A DNA stretch of 41,472 nt from IMG/VR virus record IMGVR_UViG_3300046010_008991, positions 1 through 41,472 of that record. The stretch is one strand, 5' to 3'. This document shows positions 1 to 6,340 of this stretch, piece by piece; position 1 is the first letter of the stretch; each line of letters opens with the position of its first letter. The position numbers were made by a program, and so were the translations under genes. Origin of the DNA: a virus. The notes beneath the pieces are model-generated. The model was given only the letters and a program-made list of their open reading frames with translations, had not been told where the DNA came from and ran no database searches.

Positions 1-40
1 AAGCGCTGTTGGTCTATAATATCTACACAAAAATACTAAT

Positions 41-1108
41 ATGCTATTTGATTTCGACGATATCCTAATTGAACCAGAGGTCCACACGAGTATAAGATCA
101 AGAAAAAATGTCGATGTTTTAGACGAAGGCAAGATGCTGCCTCTTTTTACTGCACCAATGGACACTGTAATAGACAACAATAATTCCAAGGTTTTTAATA
201 ATCATAAAATCTATGGAATAATTCCTAGACTTGCTATAGAATACCCACTAGATTATTTTTCAACAGATTATAAGGTTTGGTATTCTTATGGATTAGACGA
301 TTTTAAAAGAGTATTTATTGATAATAGAATATCCCTAAAAGGAAGAGAAGCAGCTTATGCACTTATAGATGTTGCAAACGGGCATATGGATATAGTTAAA
401 GAGCTAGTTGAAGATTCTAAAAAAATCTATGGACAATCTCTTATACTTATGGTCGGTAACTGTGCAAACCCATATACATTCTTATCACTATCTAGTGCAG
501 GTGCAGATTATGTTAGAATGGGAATAGGAAATGGTGCAGGATGTCTAACAACAGTACAAACAGGTATAGGATTCCCAATGGCATCACTAATACACGAAAC
601 TGCCAAGATTCAGACCGAAAGAAACATAAAAACAAAGATCGTTGCTGATGGGGGATTCAAAAAGTATTCAGATGTAATAAAAGCATTGGCCCTTGGAGCT
701 GATTACGTAATGCTTGGAAGTATCTTTAATAAAGCTTTAGAAAGTTGTGGTGAAACCTATGAAGAAAATAAAGACTTCGGATCTTGGAAAGAACCAGGGG
801 ATAAAGTTGATCAATATTCTATAGATGTTCTTTTACAATTTGAGGCAGGAAGAAAATTTTTTAAGAAATTTAGAGGAATGTCTACTAAAGAGGCACAGAA
901 AAGCTTAGGACGAAAAGAAATAAAAACATCTGAGGGAATATCTAAAATGCAACAGGTAGAATATACTTTAAGCGGATGGTGTGAGAATTTTCAAGATTAT
1001 CTTAAATCTGCAATGAGTTATACTGACTGTCTGACCCTTGGTGAATTTATTGGCAAAGTCCGGTTCAATAAAATATCTAAAAATTCTTTTGATAGGTTTC
1101 ATAAATAG
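41..1108 (+). CDS. IMP dehydrogenase / GMP reductase family enzyme
   Basis: A 355-residue TIM-barrel enzyme of the IMP dehydrogenase/GMP reductase family, which interconverts IMP and XMP or GMP and so adjusts the guanine nucleotide pool. The active-site loop GIGNGAGCLTT carries the expected catalytic cysteine (Cys168), followed by the phosphate-binding stretch VADGG and the ALGADYVMLGS strand. A later FRGMS resembles the conserved mobile-flap region. There is no CBS domain insertion, and the length is closer to GMP reductase (about 345 residues) than to host IMP dehydrogenase (about 490). The start follows an A-rich leader with no Shine-Dalgarno site. It precedes a thymidylate synthase-family gene by 44 bases, so the two form a nucleotide-metabolism pair. 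Which of the two reactions it performs cannot be settled by reading. Confidence 0.85.
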   Translation: MLFDFDDILIEPEVHTSIRSRKNVDVLDEGKMLPLFTAPMDTVIDNNNSKVFNNHKIYGIIPRLAIEYPLDYFSTDYKVWYSYGLDDFKRVFIDNRISLKGREAAYALIDVANGHMDIVKELVEDSKKIYGQSLILMVGNCANPYTFLSLSSAGADYVRMGIGNGAGCLTTVQTGIGFPMASLIHETAKIQTERNIKTKIVADGGFKKYSDVIKALALGADYVMLGSIFNKALESCGETYEENKDFGSWKEPGDKVDQYSIDVLLQFEAGRKFFKKFRGMSTKEAQKSLGRKEIKTSEGISKMQQVEYTLSGWCENFQDYLKSAMSYTDCLTLGEFIGKVRFNKISKNSFDRFHK

Positions 1109-1152
1109 GAAACCTTTAAAAAAACTACCATATAATAAAGAAATTGGCTTAA

Positions 1153-1956
1153 ATGAAAAAGTTTGGAAGGTTTAATGATGTGATCAGATGGACAGCTGAG
1201 CAGATGTACGATTACTCATATGTTGTTCACACAGAGAAGTGGCAAGGAAAGGAAATCAAACATGATCCTAGATATGCTATGATCGAAACATTAAATCTTT
1301 CTTTTTCGTGTCAAATGGATCCGGACATTAAAGTTATCGGAGACCAAATTAAGCCCAATTTTGAATGGGCAGACGAGCACTTTGAGGAAAGAGTTAGCGG
1401 ATATCCTCTTAATCCGCCTCCATCTCATGTTCGCTGGCCATATGCTCAGAAGAATAATTCAGAATTCGGTGGAGATGAAAAATTCTCCCACACATACCCT
1501 GAAAGGATCTGGGGAAAATATGGAGAGACTGAATCTCCAACCCGCACTACTGGATGTACATTAAAAGGAATCAGATACAATTATGGCGATTTTGCCGATG
1601 TTGTTAATCTTATGGTTAGAGAACCTTTTACTAGACAGGCATTTTTACCTATTTGGTATCCAGAGGACACCGGATCAGTTCACGGAGAAAGAGTACCTTG
1701 TACTATTGGATATCATTTTATCAGAAGAGGTAATTGGGTACATGTTGTTTACTATATAAGATCCTGCGATTTTTTCAGACATTTTAGAGACGACATTTAT
1801 CTTTGTGCTAGAAAGGTATTTTGGCTTATTGAGCAGTGCAATAAAAAAGATCCTGAAAACTGGGAGGATGTTAAACCGGGTATGCTTACTATGCACATTA
1901 CTTCTTTACATGCTTGGGCATCTGAAAAGCCTATGCTTAAGAATTTGATTCGATGA
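1153..1956 (+). CDS. Thymidylate synthase / dCMP hydroxymethylase family protein
   Basis: A 267-residue member of the ThyA fold, which transfers a one-carbon unit from methylenetetrahydrofolate to C5 of a pyrimidine nucleotide. The nucleophile is seen in VPCTIGYHF (Cys183), followed by the phosphate-binding RSCD (203-206) and a late MHITSLHAW segment matching the THLYSNH region of E. coli ThyA. Counting from RSCD, the residue equivalent to E. coli Asn177, which reads the uracil ring, is Asp214. In T4 dCMP hydroxymethylase the corresponding residue is also Asp, so this enzyme may act on dCMP rather than dUMP. The N-terminal half diverges from bacterial ThyA. A dCMP deaminase is encoded at 27043. 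Family assignment is firm; substrate is an inference. Confidence 0.82.
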   Translation: MKKFGRFNDVIRWTAEQMYDYSYVVHTEKWQGKEIKHDPRYAMIETLNLSFSCQMDPDIKVIGDQIKPNFEWADEHFEERVSGYPLNPPPSHVRWPYAQKNNSEFGGDEKFSHTYPERIWGKYGETESPTRTTGCTLKGIRYNYGDFADVVNLMVREPFTRQAFLPIWYPEDTGSVHGERVPCTIGYHFIRRGNWVHVVYYIRSCDFFRHFRDDIYLCARKVFWLIEQCNKKDPENWEDVKPGMLTMHITSLHAWASEKPMLKNLIR

Positions 1957-1962
1957 TATATA
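1955..1962 (+). promoter_or_regulatory. GATATATA motif before the transglycosylase gene
   Basis: This octamer recurs just before eight genes of the window. Here only 4 bases separate it from the ATG at 1967, so as a -10-like element it would give a leaderless transcript or one starting inside the annotated reading frame. Confidence 0.4.
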
Positions 1963-1966
1963 CTAG

Positions 1967-2809
1967 ATGTTGGTACATCTAAAAGACTTTAAAAGTTTCT
2001 CTTTATTCGAAAATATAAGGATCGAAAAAATGGATCCCTCATCTTACAAGAGAGAAACTGTTACAGAATTACCCTATATGGATATTATAGGAGAAAATCG
2101 TAACAATTTTCTTAAAAAGCTAATTAAAATATCTGAGAGTCTTAATATAGATCCTAAGTGGCTTTTACACACTATATTTCACGAAAGTAGATTCGATACA
2201 AAATACCAAGACAGCATGTCAAAAGCTGTAGGACTTTTAGGCTTTATGCCATCAGTCCTTAAGAATTTTGTAAATCCAGAAACAGGAAAAAGCTATACTC
2301 CGAATGATGTCTTACAGATGTCTAATATAGATCAATTAGATTTAGTTAACGCTTTTTATAAAGCATGGTTTTCTGAAATGAATCTAAAGGGTGAGATTTC
2401 TCCCGGCGATTTCGCATCTTTAACATTTTATCCAGAGACTATAAGAAAAGATTGGAAGTGGGAATTTCCTGCTTATGTTGTAGATAAAAATATCGAGACT
2501 TTTAAAAAATTCCCTTCCGGTGGGGGAAAAACGAAGAAGGATTATTATGAATATATCGATCAGATCTTCAATAGCGGCGAAGAACAGGACGATAACAATA
2601 ATTACATATTAGGTAATTTCACCGGAGCATTTGCAGATCCTAAATCCTATAGAGCTAAAAAGCCATTGGAATATTACAGAGGTATACTCGATGCAATAGA
2701 GGATCCATATTTAAATCAAGAAATACAGATGCAAGATATGGAGAACACCGAGAAGAATAAACAGGTTAACGCTAACACCGTTCCTTTAGGAGTAAATGCA
2801 GTAAAATGA
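1967..2809 (+). CDS. Lytic transglycosylase (SLT-like) with a capsid-targeting-like N-terminus
   Basis: A 280-residue protein with a soluble-lytic-transglycosylase core: FHESRFD supplies the catalytic glutamate (Glu73), followed by a QDSMSKAVGLLGFMPS segment typical of the GLxQxmP signature. It should cleave peptidoglycan. The first residues, MLVHLKDFKSFSLFEN, have no secretion signal; they resemble T4 capsid-targeting peptides and contain a prohead-protease-like site (LFE before Asn16). The next gene starts with almost the same octet. The C-terminus is polar and probably disordered. Its stop overlaps the following ATG (ATGA), suggesting coupled translation. Alternative roles are endolysin or tail-associated lysozyme. 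An internal ATG at 2030 would remove the signal. Confidence 0.72.
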   Translation: MLVHLKDFKSFSLFENIRIEKMDPSSYKRETVTELPYMDIIGENRNNFLKKLIKISESLNIDPKWLLHTIFHESRFDTKYQDSMSKAVGLLGFMPSVLKNFVNPETGKSYTPNDVLQMSNIDQLDLVNAFYKAWFSEMNLKGEISPGDFASLTFYPETIRKDWKWEFPAYVVDKNIETFKKFPSGGGKTKKDYYEYIDQIFNSGEEQDDNNNYILGNFTGAFADPKSYRAKKPLEYYRGILDAIEDPYLNQEIQMQDMENTEKNKQVNANTVPLGVNAVK

Positions 2810-3087
2810 TGTTAAAAAGAATAAAAGACTTCGGAATAAAAGAATCACTAGAATACAGTGGGGAGGACGTAACTAGAATGCCTGTTATAGGAAAAGTTAT
2901 TACTCATGCAATTGGACCATTTGACGAGGGAGAATATGAAGTGGTTGAAATAATAGAAGATCCTGAAGGGAAAGACATCTATGTATGTAATAAGTGGTAT
3001 AAAGAATATAAAAGAATACCTCAAATAATTCACCAAAATTTGGTTAAAGAATATATTCCCGTTGAAAAATTTGGGAACTTTTATTAA
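2806..3087 (+). CDS. Small protein with a capsid-targeting-like N-terminus
   Basis: A 93-residue protein of unrecognised family. Two adjacent ATGs (2806, 2809) are possible starts; the first overlaps the upstream stop. Read from the second, it begins MLKRIKDFGIKESLEYS, matching the neighbour's MLVHLKDF in six of eight positions if I/L are treated as equal, and offering cleavage sites of the T4 gp21 type (IKE before Ser, or SLE before Tyr). The remaining 75 residues look like a small beta-rich domain, with a strand-like run around GEYEVVEIIEDPEGKDIYV. If the leader is a packaging signal, this would be an internal capsid protein delivered with the DNA. Function otherwise unknown. Confidence 0.6.
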   Translation: MMLKRIKDFGIKESLEYSGEDVTRMPVIGKVITHAIGPFDEGEYEVVEIIEDPEGKDIYVCNKWYKEYKRIPQIIHQNLVKEYIPVEKFGNFY

Positions 3088-3107
3088 TAAGGTTATATAA
3101 TAATAGA

Positions 3108-3174
3108 ACTAGAGGTTTCTAGTCACTTCCGGGTCAACAAACCGTAGAGCTTTCAGAAATGGACGCGAAGGAAG
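3108..3174 (+). ncRNA. Candidate structured RNA or cis-regulatory leader with pseudoknot
   Basis: The 108-base gap before the 3196 gene is locally richer in G and C than its surroundings and folds neatly by eye. ACTAG (3108-3112) pairs with CTAGT (3119-3123). The GGTTT in that hairpin loop (3114-3118) can pair with AAACC (3139-3143), making a pseudoknot. CTTCC (3126-3130) pairs with GGAAG (3170-3174) and encloses the region. The GGACG...GGAAG block before the start codon loosely recalls the glutamine-binding glnA/Downstream-peptide RNAs of marine cyanobacteria and phages, but the conserved CGTTCA half is not visible, so no class is assigned. It most likely acts in cis on the gene starting 21 bases downstream. 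Confidence 0.5.
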
Positions 3175-3195
3175 GGGCCAAATAAAATAATCTTT

Positions 3196-4044
3196 ATGTA
3201 TTATTCAACGCCAAGCGTGACGTCGCAGTGTACTGCTAACATCACAAGAAACAGAAACAGAGCCAAAATTTATGGCGATTCCGTCTATCTAAAAGACGGA
3301 GAGAATTTCGAGATTGAGCTATTCAATCCAACCACAGCAAGGGTACTTGCAAAAATCACAATCAACGGTAAGGCAATTTCAGATTCGGGGATTGTATTAA
3401 AACCAGGAGAAAGAGTTTATCTTGAGAGATTTATTGATTCTAACAATAAATTTGTCTTTGAAACCTACGAGGTTGAAAAATCTAACGAGGCTTTAAATGC
3501 TATTGTAGATAATGGATTAATCAAGGTTGAGTTTTTTAACGAGATCACATTAAATTCGGGTTTTACCCTACAAGGATCAACAGGTTTTGGATCAACAATA
3601 TCTACACTCGGTAATAATTATCAGTATACTACACAAGGTCCTATTGGTATTGTTGGAGCTAGTGGTACAATAGGATTAAATAGTATAACTAACGATTCTT
3701 ATTTCAATAATTCAACACTTACTGCATCTTTTGGAGGAACAACAACGAATAATCTTTTCGTTACCACATCGATGATAAATGAATCTATCAAGGGATCTAA
3801 CGCAAGTAATTCCCAAGGTATTGAAACAGGAAGGATTGAAAAGGGGGAATCTAGTAATCAATCGTTCTCAACTACTAACGGAAATTTTAGTTACTTTCCA
3901 GCAACAACAATTTCTTATAGACTACTGCCAACATCACAAAAACCAATAGAGACCTCCGAAATTAGGAACTATTGCACTGGATGTGGCTCTAGAATAAAGA
4001 AAGCGGGATGGAAATTCTGTCCTTCTTGTGGTGAAAAAATCTAA
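3196..4044 (+). CDS. Virion-like protein with C-terminal zinc ribbon
   Basis: A 282-residue protein in three parts. Residues 1 to about 100 form a compact domain (RAKIYGDSVYLKDGENFEI, then ELFNPTTARVLAKI) with the character of a beta-sandwich; I recall similar domains in virion-associated proteins of T4-like marine phages. The middle is rich in Gly, Ser, Thr and Asn and looks flexible. The end carries CTGCGSRIKK followed by KFCPSCGEKI, a complete two-CxxC zinc ribbon. No catalytic motif is seen. It follows a possible structured RNA leader and ends at a strong bidirectional terminator. A structural or DNA/RNA-contacting role is possible. The zinc ribbon on a virion-like protein is unusual. Confidence 0.6.
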   Translation: MYYSTPSVTSQCTANITRNRNRAKIYGDSVYLKDGENFEIELFNPTTARVLAKITINGKAISDSGIVLKPGERVYLERFIDSNNKFVFETYEVEKSNEALNAIVDNGLIKVEFFNEITLNSGFTLQGSTGFGSTISTLGNNYQYTTQGPIGIVGASGTIGLNSITNDSYFNNSTLTASFGGTTTNNLFVTTSMINESIKGSNASNSQGIETGRIEKGESSNQSFSTTNGNFSYFPATTISYRLLPTSQKPIETSEIRNYCTGCGSRIKKAGWKFCPSCGEKI

Positions 4045-4059
4045 ATCCTACTACACAAA

Positions 4060-4092
4060 AAACCCAGGAGAGATCCTGGGTTTGTAGTTTTT
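4060..4092. terminator. Bidirectional rho-independent terminator
   Basis: AAACCCAGGA (4060-4069) and TCCTGGGTTT (4074-4083) form a perfect 10-bp stem with a GAGA loop. It lies between two convergent genes and has T-rich tracts on both sides (TTTTT at 4088-4092 on +, A-run 4057-4062 read as T on -), so it can stop transcription in both directions. Confidence 0.85.
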
Positions 4093-4891
4093 ATAGATAT
4101 CTTTCCCAGTCTTGTGCTGTTTCAGCCTGAGCTATTTCTGTATCTGTATAAGGTCTAATATTACTTAGAGGAGTTCCTTGGTAAGCCATATAAGCATCTT
4201 TAGGAACTGGAATTTGGTATTGGGGAGAAACGTTTGCAGTTCCTGTATTTCCAGTAGTTGCTGGTGTAGTTGCTATTACAGGTTTGTTCTGTGGCCCAAA
4301 CATCCAATCATACGATTTTTTTGCAAATTTAACCTCTTGGGTGATTCCTCTTAAAGATTTTATCTTAGCAGGATCTGCAGCCATTTTAGTTAATTTAGCA
4401 CCATTCTTAAAAACAAAGTTCTTAAGTGAAGTAATAATCTTACCAACAAAAGGACCTATGCCAGCGAATTTAGATAAAAATTTAGAGCTTTTTAGAAATC
4501 CTACAATTTTTGGGAAAAACTTAGCCACAGCATTTACTAATGGCTTTAAAATACTAGATCCTAGTGCTTTACCTTTCCCTAGAGCTTTTACCAATAAACT
4601 ACCTCCTGCTCCGATATACTGCCCAAATATAGGAATTAATCCTATTGCACAAAGACCTGCTAATAAATATTCACCTTGCTTAGCATAAGAGACAAGGTTT
4701 ATACCCTCTGCAACCGATCCTACACCTGGTATAAGAGCAGCAAAATCTAAAACTGTATTATACCATGCTTCCATTAAAGCTGGATCTTCTGAAGAAAGAT
4801 ATCTTAGTGATTCGTCTATTTGGTCTTGAGTAAAAAACATAGGTGAGCTACTTTCGAATAAGTAGTCTTCCATAGAAAGGATATTATCCAT
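4091..4891 (-). CDS. Polymorphic-toxin-like membrane-domain protein with capsid-targeting-like leader
   Basis: A 266-residue protein on the - strand, against the direction of nearly every other gene. Residues about 45-100 contain the pattern LDFAALIPGVGSVAEGIN, YAKQGEYLLAGL, then IPIFGQYIGAGG, which matches the hydrophobic Gly/Pro-rich region found ahead of toxin tips in polymorphic toxins. More hydrophobic and basic helices follow (about 100-190), then a Thr/Pro linker. There is no recognisable nuclease or enzymatic tip. The N-terminus MDNILSMEDYLFESSS fits a T4-type capsid-targeting peptide with a cleavage site after LFE. A GATATATA motif lies 13 bases before the ATG. I infer a membrane-interacting protein packaged in the head and delivered with the DNA; a transmembrane early protein is the alternative. 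Confidence 0.6.
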   Translation of the reverse strand: MDNILSMEDYLFESSSPMFFTQDQIDESLRYLSSEDPALMEAWYNTVLDFAALIPGVGSVAEGINLVSYAKQGEYLLAGLCAIGLIPIFGQYIGAGGSLLVKALGKGKALGSSILKPLVNAVAKFFPKIVGFLKSSKFLSKFAGIGPFVGKIITSLKNFVFKNGAKLTKMAADPAKIKSLRGITQEVKFAKKSYDWMFGPQNKPVIATTPATTGNTGTANVSPQYQIPVPKDAYMAYQGTPLSNIRPYTDTEIAQAETAQDWERYL

Positions 4892-4904
4892 ATTTTTTTT
4901 ATTT

Positions 4905-4912
4905 TATATATC
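4905..4912 (-). promoter_or_regulatory. GATATATA motif on the minus strand
   Basis: The + strand reads TATATATC, so the octamer points toward the - strand gene starting at 4891, 13 bases away. This is the only copy noticed on the - strand, and it serves one of the only two - strand genes. The 65-base divergent gap 4892-4956 presumably also holds the start signals of the SET-domain gene. Confidence 0.5.
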
Positions 4913-4956
4913 CAATTAAGGATGAAATCTTTTATATCAGTAATTATATAATTGTT

Positions 4957-5301
4957 ATGCTTTACAGATCTAGTAAGATTTATGTAGAAGATTCTACAGT
5001 ACATGGGAGAGGGGTATTTGCTTCTGATTCTATAAAGAAAGGAGAAATACTAGAAGAATGCCATTTTTTATTGGTACCGAAAGATGATCCTTATCCGCAG
5101 GTGCTCTATGAATATTTTTTTAGCTGGCCTAAAGGCGGAGACGAATTAGCTGTTTGTTTAGGATATGGAAGTATTTTTAACCATTCAGAAATTTATTTTA
5201 ACGCAGATTGGGAAACAGATACCACTAAGAAGAAGATTATTTTTTTCGCAGTAAGAGATATAAATTCGGGAGAGGAAATATTTACAAATTATCAAAGATA
5301 A
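4957..5301 (+). CDS. SET-domain protein (putative lysine methyltransferase)
   Basis: A 114-residue protein that is essentially a bare SET domain. HGRGVFASDSIKKGEIL near residue 17 is the N-terminal SET motif. GYGSIFNHSE (about 69-78) is the NH(S) cofactor-binding motif, followed by NADW. FFAVRDINSGEEIFTNY at the end is the C-terminal motif with the catalytic tyrosine. Such proteins methylate lysine using S-adenosylmethionine. The protein target is unknown; in a phage it could be a host ribosomal or nucleoid protein, or a virion protein. It is divergent from the toxin-like gene and begins the leftward end of a run of small + strand genes. There is no pre-SET or post-SET cysteine cluster. Confidence 0.85.
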   Translation: MLYRSSKIYVEDSTVHGRGVFASDSIKKGEILEECHFLLVPKDDPYPQVLYEYFFSWPKGGDELAVCLGYGSIFNHSEIYFNADWETDTTKKKIIFFAVRDINSGEEIFTNYQR

Positions 5302-5367
5302 TTTTAATAAATCCTTTTTTATAATTCGGACATTTCTCTACATTTGGATTATACAAAACAAAACAAT

Positions 5368-5652
5368 ATGGACCCAGAAGAAATAGAAAGATTACAAAAC
5401 TTTGAAAAAGAAATAGATCAGATGTACGATTCACAAACTAGAAAATTATACAACTATATGGCTATCGAGGGAGCGGAAGCTTTCAAGCCAGGAAAACCTC
5501 TAAACAAATTTTTAAGTAGCGATCTTTTTGAAAGAATGATTTCACATTTCGAGTCTACTGAGGAATATGAAAAGTGTGCATATGTTCTAGATCTTTCAGT
5601 AAAAGTTAAAAGAGAATATATCCAAGAATCTCTGAAGGAATTTAACGTCTAA
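5368..5652 (+). CDS. Small helical protein (paralogue of the next gene)
   Basis: A protein of about 94 residues, of no recognised family. An upstream in-frame TTG (5344) is possible, but the ATG at 5368 follows an A-rich stretch like the other starts and gives MDPEEIERLQNFEKEID. It is acidic and helical. The C-terminal half (MISHFESTEEYEKCAYVLDL) resembles the C-terminus of the next protein (LIKWNERNQDFESCSKLLEL), with a shared pattern of aromatic, Cys and Leu positions, so the two probably arose by duplication. Function unknown; the small size and position near other minor genes suggest an early accessory role. Confidence 0.6.
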   Translation: MDPEEIERLQNFEKEIDQMYDSQTRKLYNYMAIEGAEAFKPGKPLNKFLSSDLFERMISHFESTEEYEKCAYVLDLSVKVKREYIQESLKEFNV

Positions 5653-5690
5653 AAAAGAAACTTCCCAGAAATTCCCAGTATAAATAATAT

Positions 5691-5945
5691 ATGGGAAAAG
5701 GAAAGAGATATATTAAAAAATCTGCTAATGGCAGATTTTTTTTGTTTGTCGAGGAACAAGAGTATATCATTGACCATAGTAAAAAAACAAAGCTATGGCT
5801 TTCATCTCCATATCTTGTTCAAGAATCATTAAAGGATAATCCAGAAAAAACATCCCAGATAATAGAAGATCTCATAAAATGGAATGAGAGAAATCAGGAT
5901 TTTGAATCCTGTTCTAAGCTTTTAGAGCTTAAAAGAAGTCTATAA
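5691..5945 (+). CDS. Small protein with KLLEL-type helical C-terminus
   Basis: An 84-residue basic protein starting MGKGKRYIKKSANGRF, with a short beta-like segment (FFLFVEEQEYIID) then a helical end (NPEKTSQIIEDLIKWNERNQ). The final 25 residues resemble those of the upstream protein, as described there. No catalytic motif or membrane segment. The 77-base gap after it contains a weak hairpin (CAGTTTT/AAAACTG around 5960-5982) and may carry start signals for the next gene. Function unknown. Confidence 0.55.
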   Translation: MGKGKRYIKKSANGRFFLFVEEQEYIIDHSKKTKLWLSSPYLVQESLKDNPEKTSQIIEDLIKWNERNQDFESCSKLLELKRSL

Positions 5946-6022
5946 AATCCTATATAATCAGTTTTTTACGAATCAAAACTGTATTTCGTGTCTATAATAA
6001 TAGATTATAAAATTGTAGACAA

Positions 6023-6328
6023 ATGAGAGAAATTTTTATTAATGAAGGGTTAATTGAGGGAAGAATGGTATGTGGATCTAAATCTCTTTATAGAGATATG
6101 TTTCCGGATAACGAGGTTTATTTTAATGCTAATATTTTTGTTTTAGGTGAAGGAAAAATATGGTATGGTGATATAGATGTTACAAATGATATCGATGCTT
6201 TACAGAGCGTTGCTGATCAAATTGGAAAGGATCTATACATTCTTAGAGAGATGGACGGAAGATTCGGAAACGAAAATTTAAGCGATCCCGAAATCATTAC
6301 AAGATCAGTGTGTAAAATAATTAAATAA
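6023..6328 (+). CDS. Hypothetical protein upstream of uvsX
   Basis: A 101-residue protein with beta-rich character (VYFNANIFVLGEGKIWYGD, then IDVTNDIDALQSVADQIG) and a conserved-looking GKIWYGDIDVTND segment that I recall in proteins from several large phages, without known function. It lies 12 bases ahead of uvsX and may be cotranscribed with it. No metal site, nucleotide-binding loop or membrane segment is visible. A role in recombination is suggested only by location. Confidence 0.6.
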   Translation: MREIFINEGLIEGRMVCGSKSLYRDMFPDNEVYFNANIFVLGEGKIWYGDIDVTNDIDALQSVADQIGKDLYILREMDGRFGNENLSDPEIITRSVCKIIK

Positions 6329-6340
6329 TTTAAAATTAAT

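Noticed and set aside
1361-1564. Overlapping frames inside the thymidylate synthase and other genes
   Set aside because: They lack start context and protein-like composition, and are shadows of the genes described.
5344-5367. TTG start at 5344 for the small helical protein
   Set aside because: The ATG at 5368 follows an A-rich leader as at other genes; the added eight residues have no clear purpose.
5960-5982. CAGTTTT/AAAACTG hairpin as a terminator
   Set aside because: There is no T-tract after it, so it was not listed as a terminator; it may be a leader feature.
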